DNA of 64,000 nt from Nelumbo lutea (GCA_022828595.1 JAKGHH010000002.1:79580383-79644382); one strand, 5' to 3'. Shown: positions 42,901 to 54,787, numbered from the stretch's first letter. Made by a program: numbers and translations. The notes: generated by a model not told the origin, from the sequence alone.

Positions 42901-44255
42901 GATTTATATCCTGAAATATAATGTTGCGATAGGGATGCTCTACTATAGCCAAATCGCTCTTTCAACACCAAATTTATGCGAACTTGCAATTAAGAGATGG
43001 ATGAGATGACAAATGACCGTTGTTTGAAGTTAAGAGGAGTATGATCTCAAATTGTTAATGCTACCACCAGTTTCATTCATCTGGTGGAAGAATAAAGAGC
43101 TTTCAGGCCCAATGACTGGTTTGGGGAACCGAAGTGGTGAAAGGAACTGATATGGGCATTAGGGAATAGAAATGTTCTAAGAATAACGGTGTGAAATCAC
43201 TGATAATCTAATACAAAAAAGGAAGATGGATTTCATGGTTGCAAGGTTTTCTTCGTTATTGGGTCAAGTTTAGAAGTGGAAGACAATTTGAAAGTGATGT
43301 CAGTCAGGGAAAAGAAGAAAGTGAGGGGAGGAAGAAGAAAAGGGAAGAAAGGAAGAGAAAAAAGAGAGGGAGAAAAGAAGAGAGAAGGGAGAGACGAAGA
43401 GAGGGTTGAGATGTTGCCACCAATGGTTTGGTGTTGCGATGGCGAAGATGAATAGTAAATGTGGGCACTAGGTTTACTTGCTTACTTTGGGTTTTATTTA
43501 TAGGGGTTTTTATAGTCCAGTCCACCTCAGAAAGCTAACCCTCACCGTACAGGCTAGATGAATCTTGCCCATGGATTGATGCCAAATTCACGGGCAAGAT
43601 GCAGTTTATAGTGGAGGGAACTAGTAGACTAGGAGGAGGCTGTAATTTTAGATTTCTGAGGTGGATTGCGGTCCACTTATTCCTTATTTTATTTATATGG
43701 GATCAATAGTACTTTTGTAATTTTAGAAAATCTAAGGGTATTTTTGTAATTTCAATAAATTTGGCTAAAATCAGTTCAAAAGTTAAAATCGGGGTTTTTG
43801 GTTCAATGGGTTCTAGGTATAGAGAGGCGCTTTACATGTGTGGGCTGACAAGATTAACCAAAATGAAATCTTTTTTGATAGATATGTAAACAGGGGTATT
43901 TTCATTTGAAATATGGAAGGGTGGGGTTTTTTAACGTTTTGAGTTGATTGGTCACATCAAATTGGGCTTATCAGGCCTAGACTGGACAGATCTAGAAAAA
44001 AGGGCTTGATTCGATCAATCCGAAGCCTTAAATTGGAATCTTTATGCGATGGAGGGGCAACCAAGGATATTTTTGGTTGAAATTTCATAGGATAGGATTT
44101 CTAAGCATCTAGGACCTGGTGGTAATGTCTCATTGGTTTAGGGGGGTCAAGATTATAGGAATTCGGGCCAATGAGAGGATCTAGAACAAAATCCTGGTTT
44201 GATTAAGGGATAAACGTGGGAATGTTGGGTTAAAATTTTATAGGCAGATATTTTG
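42900..44255 (-). repeat. Tat/Ogre-like LTR fragment, minus orientation
   Basis: The complement of 44255-43730 follows, in order, the middle and promoter half of the plus-strand LTR copy at 55207-55760 (shared runs such as AATCGAATCAAGCCC, AAAGATTCCA and AAATTACAAAAGT). Beyond it comes a TATA-like box (TATAAATA on the minus strand, 43502-43495) and a pyrimidine-rich leader (complement of 43400-43320). The first part of this LTR is missing at the 44262 junction. The left boundary is approximate. Confidence 0.7.
43514..43676. repeat. short foldback sequence, possible MITE
   Basis: CCAGTCCACCTCAGAAA on the left pairs imperfectly with TTTCTGAGGTGGATTGCGG on the right. Inside, CTTGCCCATGG and CACGGGCAAG pair as well. 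It interrupts the LTR between two TATA-like runs. No target duplication was settled. Confidence 0.45.
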
Positions 44256-44261
44256 GTGTGT

Positions 44262-45122
44262 TGTCAACACCATATTTTTGCTTGGTTCGCCGCCTGAACC
44301 ACCAATTTACCCCAAACACCTGATCAGACCCATCCGACCTCTCCAAAACACCCAAAAATCCAGAAAACCCAACTTTTAACCCCAAAACCCTCAAATACAC
44401 CGTTAAACATATCTGATGCCCATCCGATGGCCCTGATCGGACTCACTTACACATAAACCAATGAATCAAACACAACCACCAGACCCAGGACCTCCCAAAA
44501 CACCTACCTGTAAATTTTCAGCTTAAGACTCCATTTACCCCTTTATCGAGCTAAGATTCAATTCTGATGCCTCTCAATAGCCTAAACACCCAGACTCAAA
44601 TTCCCTTGATCTTGATGCATCCAAACCAATCAGACCACACAATTATACTCTAGATACATCAAAATACCTTCCCATAAAGTTTTAACCCCAAATTCCCCCA
44701 TTCGCCCTTCCATCAAACCAAATTTCCATTTCGGATCATCTCATTGACCCAAATTTCTAAACCTTGACCCCCAAGACTATCAGACCTCACCATCATATCC
44801 TGGAAACCTCCAAGTACCCATCTATAAAATTTGATCCCAAAACAACTTTGCTTACCCCTCTATTGCACCAAGATTCCTTTTTGAGGTCACAGATTTGCCG
44901 AATTCTAAGTCTACCCATTCCGGTTCTAGTTGGCTCAATCTAACCTCACTAATCAAATCATATTACCCAAAAAACTCTACCTTGTGAATTTTCATCCAAA
45001 ACAGACCTTGTTTGCTCCTTAATAATGTAGGTTCCATTTTGAGGCTCCAAATTAATCGAATATATCAAATCATACAACCCAAAAACTCTACCAATTAACT
45101 CAGAATGTCCAAAAACCCCATT
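44262..45122 (+). repeat. Tat/Ogre-like LTR, plus orientation, truncated
   Basis: Begins TGTCAACACCATATTTTTGC and follows the LTR at 54801 from its first base (TGTTAGCACTCGATTTTTGC) for about 860 bp. It is then cut off after AGAATGTCCAAAAACCCC, where Athila-like sequence begins. Confidence 0.85.
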
Positions 45123-45894
45123 GACGGGTTGTCGAAGCCCTCAAAATTAATGCTAGTCCCACAATAAAATTTTTGTAGTAATAGTGGTATTAGGTCGAAT
45201 CCCACAGGAAGCTAGGGATTAATTTCTTAACCGAATGCGCAAAATAATAGAGTGAAAAAACTAAATAATTAAAAATTCTAAACAAACAAGAAAGCAAATA
45301 GCAACGAACAAACAAGAGAAATCAGTCTTACTGAATTCTGATTCAAGGGTTTGGTTAGTCAATTGGTCATCGATCATAGGTAAATTTCGGTGGACTTGCA
45401 ATTCAAGCATTTAACCTTAGATTTATTAGGATAGCCATAATAAACCTTGTGTTTTCCTAATTCAGCTGACCAAACCCAGCATTCGATCAATACTTATCAC
45501 TAATCGGCTGGGTATGATAGTGTTCCATATCAACTAGTGACAGCATTAAGCTTTGTGAAAATAGTTAAACCAAAATAACAATAATTGAAATAGCTGCAAT
45601 TATCGAATCTTATTCCATCGATTCCCTTTAGGTTAAAACATGTCAATACATTGGTCAAAGGCTGTCACGAACAATTGACCCAGAAAGACATTAACCTAAT
45701 TGTTACTTGTATCATTATTCGTGACAATTACAGATCACCGAACTATTGATAGTAGTAGGAAAATCAACATTAATTAATTTGTCAGACTAATTAACATTAA
45801 CATCCAACGAGAAAATGTACAAGAACCAATGAATACTTGAATTAAAAAGCAAGAACTTGAATAAAATACAGAACCTCACGATGACACAATTGAA
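45123..45894 (-). repeat. Athila-like 3' LTR (boundaries tentative)
   Basis: Left end TTGACGGGTTGTCGAAGCCC; in element orientation it ends ...GGGCTTCGACAACCCGTCAA. The right limit is set by a purine tract (GTGTGGGGGGAGG in element orientation, 45894-45906), preceded by the 'CCCGAGGACGGGCAAAGTTTAAGTG' motif often found before the Athila 3' LTR. No second copy to confirm. Confidence 0.55.
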
Positions 45895-45906
45895 CCTCCC
45901 CCCACA

Positions 45907-47370
45907 CTTAAACTTTGCCCGTCCTCGGGCAAGGCAAAACTCAAGCAAAACAAAAGAACTACCTTCTGATTTTTAATTTTTCTTTCTCTTAACATAAGGC
46001 CTGATCCATTGCATGCTTCGGTCCAGACTTGGTAACCTTCCCATTTTCTATTTATTTTTCCCTTTTGACTTGTCCAATAGTGATTTCAAATCACCATTCC
46101 TCATGGTCTCAAGTTAAATCGATAGTAAAGGAAACAAGCCTTCCACCAGCTGGACCTTCTTGGATTGAACAAGTACTCATTGCTTTAACAAACCAATTCA
46201 GCCAGATTCAATTATCTTTCTTTTTTTCTTAGGCCAAAACAAGGTGTGTTATTGCCATAAGCTTGCTATGTATCACATCTCCACCACTTAGTATGAATTC
46301 CAAGGGTCTGATGGTGAGAATGAGTTTGGGGTTCTAGGGTGAGTGCATTTTATGCTCCATCTCACCTTTGCTTTCGTTTCTAGATGTGAATGCATTTTAT
46401 GCTCTATCTCACATTAGCCATGATTTTATTCTTTTTTTTTTGCACAAGAACGAATCATAAGGCATCACCATCTGATCCATGAACTCATTGATCGTGGTCT
46501 CAACATGCCTAACACAACAAGTTCTAGAATAATCAAACCATGTTTGACAGATATTTATGTGAAAATCAATCAGGCCCTTATGCGGACAATTTAAATGCAT
46601 CTTGCCTATTGATTGATTAAAATAATGAGGTACCATATGCAGCAAAAAAAATTCAGTTAGTCATGCTTGCATCCTGTCCTATCTATTCAGCCTAGACACA
46701 TAATTCCTGGTAAGTCGAAATCATTCAAGGATAAGTTCTAGGGAGCAGAAATTTCAAAAGGCAAAGTCAAGAAGTGATGATCAAAGCATGCTAGGGTTAT
46801 TCCAAATTCCACCAGATTTCCCTAAATCCCCCACACTTAAGTTATACATTGTCCCCAATGTATGTGGCTATGCATATAGTAGAAGGATTTGGGGGAACTT
46901 CCCTGTGCGCCTTGTTGGGTTCATTCAAATATAAAATCAACTGCTAAACACAGAAATCAAAACAAAATAACAAAATTAACTAAACACAATGGGTTGCCTC
47001 CCATAAGTGCAATTGTTTAACGTCATTATGCTCGACGTCCTCATTTCTTCTTTAACTTGATGAATAACAAGGAATGTGCAACGAGATGTCTACCATAGAG
47101 GAGACATTTGCATCCTTATGGAACAACTTCAAATGACGCCCATTCACCTTGAAAACCTTGCATGTATCGAGACTTCAGATCTCTACTGCACCATAAGGAA
47201 ACACATCAGTAACAATAAATGGACATATCCATCTGGAACGCAACTTACCTGGCATGATTTGGATTCGAGAATTGTACAATAAAACCTTTTGCCCAATTAT
47301 AAATTGTTTTCTCAAAAGTAAATTATCATGGAACAATTTGGTATTCTCTTTGTAGATCTTTGAATTCTCA
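45907..47370 (-). other. Athila-like 3' non-coding region
   Basis: No conserved domain. A second purine-tract-like motif (AAGTGTGGGGGATTT in element orientation) lies near 46828-46842. The plus-strand frame at 47076-47282 is a shadow of the integrase end region. Confidence 0.5.
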
Positions 47371-47381
47371 TAGGCTTCTAA

Positions 47382-48473
47382 CTACAACTCTTCCAGTTCT
47401 TGCACTTGGAGCTTTCTTGCCTTGCCAACTTCTTCCATGCTCATATTGCAGCATTTGATTGCCCAATAGGCCCTATGTTCAATTTCGACTGGCAAGTGGC
47501 AAGATTTGCCAAAAATCAACATCTCTATTGGAAATTCCAGCTTGTCCGTTAGTCTGGGGATGATAAGCAGTGGCGACTCGATGATGCACCCCATACTTCC
47601 TCAGCAAGACTTCGACAACTCTATTGCAAAAATGGGTCCCTTGATCATTTATAATGGCTCAAGGAATGCCAAACCTACTGAAAATGTTAGATTTGATAAA
47701 CCCTACAACACATTTAGAATCATCAGTCCTGGTGGCTTTTGCTTCCACCCATTTTGAGACATAATCGACTGCCAAAAGTATATAAGCAAAACCTCAAGAG
47801 GGAGGAAAGGGTCCCATGAAATCAATACCTAGTGGGCTGTATTGGACAACCCTATTTAGAGATGCATACTTGTTTTGAAAAAATTGTGAAAGATTTCGTA
47901 GACAAGAATGGGGGTTTGGGGCATCTCATTCCTACGAGAAAATGCACCTGTTTGTTGACATCTTTCACAAATTTTTCAAAACAAGTATGCATCTCTAAAC
48001 AGGGTTGTCCAATACAACCCACTATCTAAAACCTTTCGAGCAGTTCTCTTTAGTCCAAATTGACCACCACAAGCATAATTATGACAAAAGCTTAAAATAG
48101 ACATATGCTCATTCTCAGGGACACACCTCCTAATTACTTGATCAGAGCAGAATTTCCATATGTAGGGTTCGTCCCATACATAATATTTTATGTCATACTT
48201 GATTTTATTCTTCATGGATTTGCTAAGATAATTAGGCAAAATTCTGGTAACCAAGTAGTTCACAATATCAGCATACCAAGGGACCATACCTTTTATGTGA
48301 AACAGCTCAGAGAAGGGTGAGGAGTCCTCATCTTTTACCAACCTGCTTAGATGATCCGCCACTGAGTTTTCAGCTCCCCTTCGATCCTTAATCTCTAAAT
48401 CAATCTCTTGGAACAAGAGTATCCACCTTATCAGCCTCGGTTTTGACTCCTTCTTCGCTAGCAGGTATTTCAA
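47382..48473 (-). pseudogene. Athila-like integrase, with inverted duplication
   Basis: From 48473: end of RNase H (ADHLSR), '[12 protein letters not shown]', zinc domain (H-N-Y-A-C-G-G-Q-F...[11 protein letters not shown]), CERCQ near 47958, then 'NEMPQTPIL'. A 65-bp inverted copy of upstream sequence replaces the usual start of the core. After it the core resumes with 'DFMGPF'-like residues, AVDYVSKWVEAKA, 'NDQGTHFCN' and '[13 protein letters not shown]' (catalytic Asp, Asp, Glu all present). It ends with [19 protein letters not shown]. Confidence 0.83.
47830..48024. repeat. 65-bp inverted repeat with 65-bp spacer inside integrase
   Basis: Arms 47830-47894 and 47960-48024 are complementary with about three mismatches (TAGTGGGYTGTATTGGACAA...). 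The right arm is the genuine integrase sequence (LYWTTLF frame). The left arm is the inverted extra copy. Confidence 0.93.
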
Positions 48474-48521
48474 AGCTGCATGATCAGAAAATACAATTAC
48501 TTTAGAGCCAAGTAAATATGA

Positions 48522-49200
48522 TCAAAATTTATCTAAAGCAAACGCAATTGCTAATAGCTCCATTTCAGTTGTTGTGTAGTTGCACTGTGCAACACTCAAT
48601 GTTTTTGAAGCATAGTAGATGACATGACTCCTCCCATCAACTCGTTGACCTGAAACAACCCCTACCACATAGTTGCTTGCATCGCTCATGATCTCAAAGG
48701 GCAAGTTCCAATCAGGTGGTTGAATAATGGGTGCAATTGTTAATAGTTTCTTGAGCTTGTCAAATGCTTCCTTGCACTCATCACCGAAATCGAAAGGCAC
48801 ATCCTTCTACAACAAATTGGACAATGGCAAGGCGATTTTTGAAAAGTCTCTGATGAACCTGCGATAGAAACCTACATGTCCAAGAAAGGAACGAACTTCC
48901 CTAACATTTGTAGGGTAGGGTAAGTTTACAATTAAATCAATCTTGGCCTTGTCGACCTCTATTCCCCTAGCTGAAATAACGTGTCGTAGCACAATGCCTT
49001 CCTTTACCATAAAGTGGCTTTTTTCATAATTCAAGACAAGATTTGTCTCTACACATCAATTCAAAATTTTACTTAAATTAATTAAGCAATCATCAAACGA
49101 ATCACCATAAACAGTAAAATCATCCATGAACACTTCAATGCACTTCTCAATAAAATCAGAAAATATACTTATCATGCATCTTTGAAAAGTGCCTGGAGCG
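48522..49200 (-). pseudogene. Athila-like RT palm/thumb and RNase H start
   Basis: VFMDDFTVYGDSF near 49140-49100 is the catalytic box (MDD in this lineage). It is followed by 'NYEKSHFMVKEGIVLRHVIS', 'NVREVRSFLGHVGFYRRFI' and, after a stop, 'PFDFGDECKEAFDKLKK' and 'LPFEIMSDASNYVVGVV' (RNase H). Confidence 0.88.
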
Positions 49201-50150
49201 TTACACAAACCAAAGGGCATTCATCTGTAAGCAGAAGTACCAAAGGGGTAAGTGAAGGTTGTTTTCTCTTGGTCCTCTTGGGCAATAACAATCTAATAAT
49301 ATCCTGAGAATCCATCGAGAAAAACAAAAGAAGGCCGTACCTGCTAATCTTTCTAACATTTGATTGATGAAGGGTAAGGGAAAGTCGTCCTTTCGAGTGG
49401 CCAAATTGAGTTTTTGAAAATAAATTACCATACGCCAGCCAGTTTGTACCCTCATTGGGATTAGTTCATTATTCTGATTTTTTACCACAACTATCCCAGT
49501 TTTCTTAGGTACAACATGTATAGGACTTACCCATTTACTTTCCGAAATTGGGTAAGTTATCCCTTCATCTAATAGCCTAAGTACTTCTTTCATCACTACC
49601 ACTTTCATTACTGGGTTGAGTTTTCTTTGTGGTTCTCTAACTGGTTTGGCGCCATCCTCCAAAAGGATCCTATGCATGCAAATTGAGGGGCTGACCCCCT
49701 TTATGTCGGCTAAGGTCCAACCAATCACCGCCTTATGTTCCTTTAGGACTTTGATGAGCCACTCCTCTTGTTCTTCGGTCAACCCTTTCGCAATGATCAC
49801 GGGTAGTGTTTCTTTTTCTCCCAAGTATGCATACTTGAGATGATTAGGTAAAGTCTTTAGTTCCAACTCCGGAGCCTGCAAAACAGAAGGCAACAATTTC
49901 TTATGAGAAAATGTTGATGAAATATCATAATTACTTACCTTTTATTCCGGCATCGGTTCCGGACTGTCATAGGATGCATCTGACTCCTCCTCCTTGTCCA
50001 ATTGTGCACTGAATTCCAGTTCATCATCCATGTCCTCCTCTCCAAAAACTTCCTGCACAATTGAATCAATGGTATCAATAGAGCAGATCGAATGGCATTC
50101 ACTTGGATATTTCATAGCTTCGAAAATGTTAAATTTGACAACCGCTCAAG
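49201..50150 (-). pseudogene. Athila-like gag-pol linker and RT N-terminal part
   Basis: The frame 49896-49201 reads 'LKYAYLGEKETLPVIIAKGL', 'VLKEHKAVIGWTLADIKGVS', 'PSICMHRILLEDGAKPVREP', 'SKWVSPIHVVPKKTG' and 'TRKDDFPLPFINQMLERLAG', a long RT start. Upstream an acidic linker (EEDMDDELEF) reaches about 50100. Confidence 0.87.
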
Positions 50151-50222
50151 ATTGGTTGCACAACCGCTCATCATCCTCTCCAAAAACTTCCTACCATACT
50201 TTATTGGTTGCACAACCGCTCA
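50136..50222. other. scrambled junction with copied short segments
   Basis: ATTGGTTGCACAACCGCTCA occurs at 50151-50170 and 50203-50222. TCCTCTCCAAAAACTTCCT occurs at 50174-50192 and also at 50036-50054 inside the Athila part. It looks like templated filler at a repaired break. Confidence 0.85.
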
Positions 50223-50763
50223 AGGACTTCAGTGAAGTGGTGAAAGGAGCTGTCAGAATCGAAGAATCTCTTAGGCATGGATGGATTTACCCATTGATGG
50301 TTGGAGTAGGGGCAACCATCTTCGAGAAAAAGAAGTTTGGTTCCAAGCATCAAGGAGGGAGTGAAGTACAATTCATATTTGGCCACCTAGCTATCTTTGC
50401 AGCCACAACTCCATCTAATCATTCTTTTAGGGTGCCTACTTTAATGCGTCAACAATCACATCAATAGCAGCACACCCCAAGGGTGCAACAAAGTCCCCAA
50501 ACAAAAAAGGAGTTGTCCCACTTCCTTGTTTAAACTCTCAGTTGTTACCTGCCTTGCTGGATGATGGATATCTAGATTTGCTGGAAGAGAGACCTTCCTT
50601 AGTGCATAATCCAAAGCATTACGATGAGGATGCCTATTGTGACTATCATAGAAGCCTGGGGCATGACACTGATAATTTCCATCAGCTCAAGATTGTAGTT
50701 CAGAAGCCATGTGATCAAGGTGTCATTGCATTTTCTGAGCCTCAGGAGTCATCTGTGAATTAA
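50203..50763 (+). pseudogene. Tat/Ogre-like gag fragment, plus strand
   Basis: LVAQPLKDFSEVVKGAVRIE matches the plus-strand gag at 60760 (LIAQPPKDFNEVVRGANRIE). Further on the Cys/His region reads 'KHYDEDAYCDYHRSLGHDTD', as in the copy at 61265. The first two thirds of gag are missing at the junction with the Athila-like piece. Confidence 0.83.
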
Positions 50764-52869
50764 GTCCTCCCTTTTGTCAGCATATTTTGAATGTCCTCTT
50801 TGGTTAGTTTTGAGTATCATTTGTAATGTCAAGCCATTTGCGTGAATTTGAATGTAATCTCTAAGATAGGGGGTCAATGCTCTCTACCCTATCTCCAATC
50901 ACCGAGAGTTTCCTTTTGTTATTACATCTACTTTACTATTCTCTCTTCTTTGCCATTCCAAAGCATTTTAAACTACATCCGACTTGATTCCTTTCAAAGG
51001 TGTATGTAGAGCAGTCCATCTCATGCGTTCGACCACTCCCATAAATAAAATATTATTTTCCCCATTTTTTCCTTACCTTGCCTGAGATGCTTACCTATAG
51101 GGCAGTGACAAGTCTGTTCAGGGTTGTTTACCCGTAGAAGAAGGCAAAGTTTTTGCCTCTTCTCAGAATCCCAAAGGCATGCCTGAGGAAAGTTAGTTGT
51201 TGATAAAGATCTCTATAGTTGAACTTCCTATTGACCTCCCAATCCATAATAAAGCCATCTTCCTTGTCCAAACTGGGGCAGAATTGCAACTGCCAAAGCA
51301 TAGCACATTCCCTTTGAATATTGCTTGAGCTGGCACAGAATAAAGGCACCATCCTAACCTAGTGCTCTATCGATTAATCAAAGAAAGGACTAGAGGCCAT
51401 CCTTGGTCGTTCCTCTTGCCTCATTCTTCCCTTAATTTCACAAAAGTTGCTAGTTAACCACTTGAGCATATACATTAGACCTTCTTTTGGCAAACTAGCC
51501 AAACCCATAGCATGCACCTTAGGGATCACCAAACGGCTTAAAAAAACAAAAAAAAAAAAAAAAGAAGAGAAAAACAGAGAAAAGAAAAAAAGAAAACAAA
51601 AGAAAGAGAGAAAGAAGAAGGAGAATGCCTTAAGGGCTTTGCTCGACATATACTTTGCTCAACATATGCTGTTGAGAATGAAATACTCAAGTAAAGTGGG
51701 GTGGTTATCAAGGAAGATCAATGCAAAAGTTGAATTGACAAACGAAAAATCAAGAAGCAGTCCGGAGAAACTAGGGCAATTAATATGATTTTATCATTAT
51801 AGGAGCTTTTATGATGACACCTACATGTAGTTTTGATTTTCCCTACCCATTTACATTTTGTCCCAAAATAAAGTCCTTGATCAATAAGAATGCACGATTC
51901 ATGTTGATGAATAATATGAAAAGCAATGTCCACCCAAATATGGCCATGAATATTGCATTAATAAAAAAATCAAAAAAGAAAAAAAAGGAAGAGAGAAGAT
52001 GAAAATATGATGATGAGAGTAGACCTTGAATTAAATCCATAAGGTGACGATTCAAGCAATTGATGCCTATATCAATTGTTATTCGAGCATTTTAACCTAT
52101 CATTTGTAACCTCCATCCCATACCACGTTTCATCCTAATGAGCAAGACCTCCTCGATCTTCGAGAAATCGACAAGTCAGCACTGGATAGACCTATTTGGC
52201 TGGCGATGAAGGGTAAGTTGTCACTCACTCCATTTAAGTATCAGCTTCATAGCCCACCATTGTTGTTAACCAAAAAACAGAGTAAACAAAAAAAAAAAGA
52301 GAGAAAAAGAAAAAAAAGAAAACTGGAGAAAACCCCCTCTGGTAAAGGCTTTTCTTATAGTGAATCCCTTGTTCAACAACTTACAATTTCGTCACGCATG
52401 CTTTTGAATTTAATGAATTTTGAGTAATGACCTTGAAGAGATGATACACACTCTCATTTGATGCGAACTAGACATAGCCCATTTGGATGTAATTACTCTC
52501 ATATGAGTTGAGTTTGAAAGCACTTTTGCCCTTGAGTTTTGAAGCTCTTCCTTCTTGCCATTCCATTATTTCATGACCCTTGTGCATTGCTTGATAATTG
52601 GAAACTTCCTTGAACCACAGTATGAGGAGACATTTTGACCTATTCAGTGCATACCTAGCTTCTATGTTGGCTCTTCCATCACATCATGAACTTTTGCTTG
52701 CTTATATGTTGGTTCTTTTTAGCTCTTTTGTGCAAACCTTTACCATATTTTTCAAAAATCCCTTCAAATATTTATCTCACTCTTTGGTGTTTTGCTTCTT
52801 GAGTCCATAACTTGATTAAAGATTTGTTAGTTGAAGTGTTTGAATTCCAATTTCATTGATGATGTTCAT
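50764..52869 (+). other. Tat/Ogre-like non-coding region after gag
   Basis: Starts with GGGGGTCAATGCTCTCTACCC (50868), also found at 63088 after the equivalent part of the second copy. Most of this stretch has no readable pol. A-rich runs are at 51541-51615, 51965-51990 and 52268-52325. Pol seems to have been lost by deletion. Confidence 0.55.
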
Positions 52870-53245
52870 TAAAATTCCATTGGTCATGTCAGCCTCTATG
52901 CTTTGAACTGCGTCAGAAACTCCATTGGTCATGTCAACCTGCTTTAGCCCGCGTTAGAAATTCCATTGGTCATGTCAACCTCTATGCTTTGACCCACGTC
53001 ATAAATTCCGTTGGTCATGTCAGCTTCTATGCGTTGACCCGAATCATAAATTCTGTTGGTCATGTTAGCCTCTATGCTTTGGCTAGTGTTAGAAATTCCA
53101 TGGGTCATGTCAACCTCTATTCTTTGACTCGCATCTGTCTTTCGTTGGTCATGTCAACCTCTATGCTTTGACTTGTGTTAAAAATTCTATTGGTCATGTC
53201 AGCCTCTATGCTTTGATTTACATTTGTCTTCCATTGGTCATGTTT
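52870..53245 (+). repeat. ~45-bp satellite array, block 1
   Basis: About eight to nine copies of a unit like ATTCCRTTGGTCATGTCA, GCCTCTATGCTTTGAC and CCGCGTYAGAA. Units vary from roughly 43 to 49 bp. Confidence 0.93.
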
Positions 53246-53428
53246 GTTAGACAGTTTTCTATGCCCTTGGTTCAAATCTGGTTCAGTTTATGGTTTAAGA
53301 ATGATTTTTGAAAATATGATTTTCTAAATAGGGAATTCGATTCCTAGTTGAATGGAGAGAAAAATTTTTGAAATTCGCCCCCTTTAGTCCACATTCTTTG
53401 GGCATCCATGTGATGGATTTCCTATCCC
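53246..53428 (+). other. unique spacer inside the satellite
   Basis: Non-repetitive sequence interrupting the array (TTTGTTAGACAGTTTTC... to ...CTATCCCTTCAG). Confidence 0.8.
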
Positions 53429-54066
53429 TTCAGTGTTAGCCTCTATGCTTTGACCTGCGTCAGAAAATCCCGTTGGTCATGTCAGCCTGTATGCTTTGTT
53501 TGACCCACGTTAGAAAATTCCGTTGGTCATGTCAGCCTCTATGCTTTGACCCATGCCAGAAATTCCATTGATCATGTCAGCCTTTTATGCTTTGACCCGC
53601 GTCAAAAAATTTTGTTGGTCATGTTAGCCTCTATGCTTTGACTTGCGTTAGAAATTCCATTGGTCATGTTAGCCTCTATGCTTTGACTTACGTCAGAAAA
53701 TCCCGTTGGTCATTTCAGCCTCTATGCTTTGACCCATGCCTGTCTTCCGTTGGTAATGTCAACCTCTATGTTTTGACCTGTGCCAGAAAATCCCGTTGGC
53801 CATGTTAGCCCCTATGCTTTGACCCACATTAGAAAATTCCATTGGTCATGTCAGCCTCTTGCATTGGCGTGCGCCACAAAATTCCGTTGGTCATGTCAGC
53901 CTCTATGCTTTGACTTGCGTCTGTCTTCCGTTGGTCATATCAGCCTCTATGCCTTGACCCACGTCAAAAATTCCGTTGGTCATGTCAGCCTCTATGCTTC
54001 GGCCCACGTTAGAAAATCCCATAGGTCATGTCAGCCTTTATGCTTTGACCCCTGTTAGAAACCCAG
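53429..54066 (+). repeat. ~45-bp satellite array, block 2
   Basis: About thirteen or fourteen more copies of the same unit (e.g. CCGTTGGTCATGTCAGCCTC then TATGCTTTGACCC). Diverged by point changes and small indels. No function is implied by the short frames across it. Confidence 0.93.
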
Positions 54067-54787
54067 TTTGTAAGTCTCCTTCCTTTGACCAACACTAGTT
54101 TTAATTGAGTAAATAGAGATGATAAATGATAATAAAAAATTAGAGAAAATAAGAAAGAAAAGAAAAACAAAAAAAATATAAAAGAAAAAAGAAAAGAATG
54201 AATGATAAATAATGCCTGAAACTCTTATTTTAAATTGCGTTATATCAAAAAGCAGTTATTAAAATCTTTTAAAATGTTATAAAAAAACTAAAAAAAAACT
54301 AAAGAATATTTGTTGGTGTTTTATGATTGTGCTTCGCAAGAATTTTTAACCTTTGTCTTAATGATTGATTTGTTTGTCTCCGACATGATTTTCTTAGTGA
54401 TAGCTTTACTTTAATCCAGTTTTCGCAGATTTACTTTAATCAAGTTTTCACAGATGTACCCCAATTTCGTAAGGTTTTTGATACCTAAGAGGGTTTTTTT
54501 TTTTCCAAAATGAGTAGTTTTCATATTATCATTTGTTTTTATTGTTTTATTTTACGGCAAATGTTCATTGATTCTGAAGGTTCTTGATACTTAGGAGAGG
54601 TCACTTTGCCAAGAATAAAATGGCATGAGCATAATGAAATGATGATGTACGAGGACTCCATTTCTTCTTTGCCTTCCCTCACTGTAATCCTCCCTCATCG
54701 TCTCACTCCTCTTTCAAGCTGCCCTTTACAATAATCTCTACGTGCTTCTTTAGGTCTTTGTTGTTTTGTAGTTTCCTACCTCACAAC
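54067..54787 (+). other. 3' non-coding part of the Tat/Ogre-like element
   Basis: AT-rich, no domain. Contains a 26-bp direct duplication (TTTACTTTAATCCAGTTTTC / TTTACTTTAATCAAGTTTTC, 54408-54450). It runs into the polypurine tract. Confidence 0.6.

Larger units (their letters stand above)
45123..50150 (-). mobile_element. Athila-like Ty3/gypsy element, truncated
   Basis: Minus-strand order (right to left): gag-pol linker, RT, RNase H, integrase, then non-coding sequence and an LTR-like end. Diagnostic stretches are VFMDDFTVYGDSF (RT), [18 protein letters not shown] with ADHLSRLV (RNase H end), and '[20 protein letters not shown]' (integrase). These belong to the Athila group. Gag and the 5' LTR are absent: the right end is cut at about 50150 in a scrambled junction. 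Frames are broken throughout. Confidence 0.87.

Noticed and set aside
51447..51788. Lys/Glu-rich 113-codon frame as a nuclear protein
   Set aside because: Produced by an A/G-rich low-complexity run; no conserved part.
52989..54058. Repeat-protein reading of the satellite (VGHVSLYALT units)
   Set aside because: Unit length varies and the frame is repeatedly broken; no start or flanking coding sequence.
52870..54066. CRISPR array with ~30-bp repeats
   Set aside because: The supposed spacers are themselves part of the repeated ~45-bp unit, and the sequence is a plant retrotransposon.
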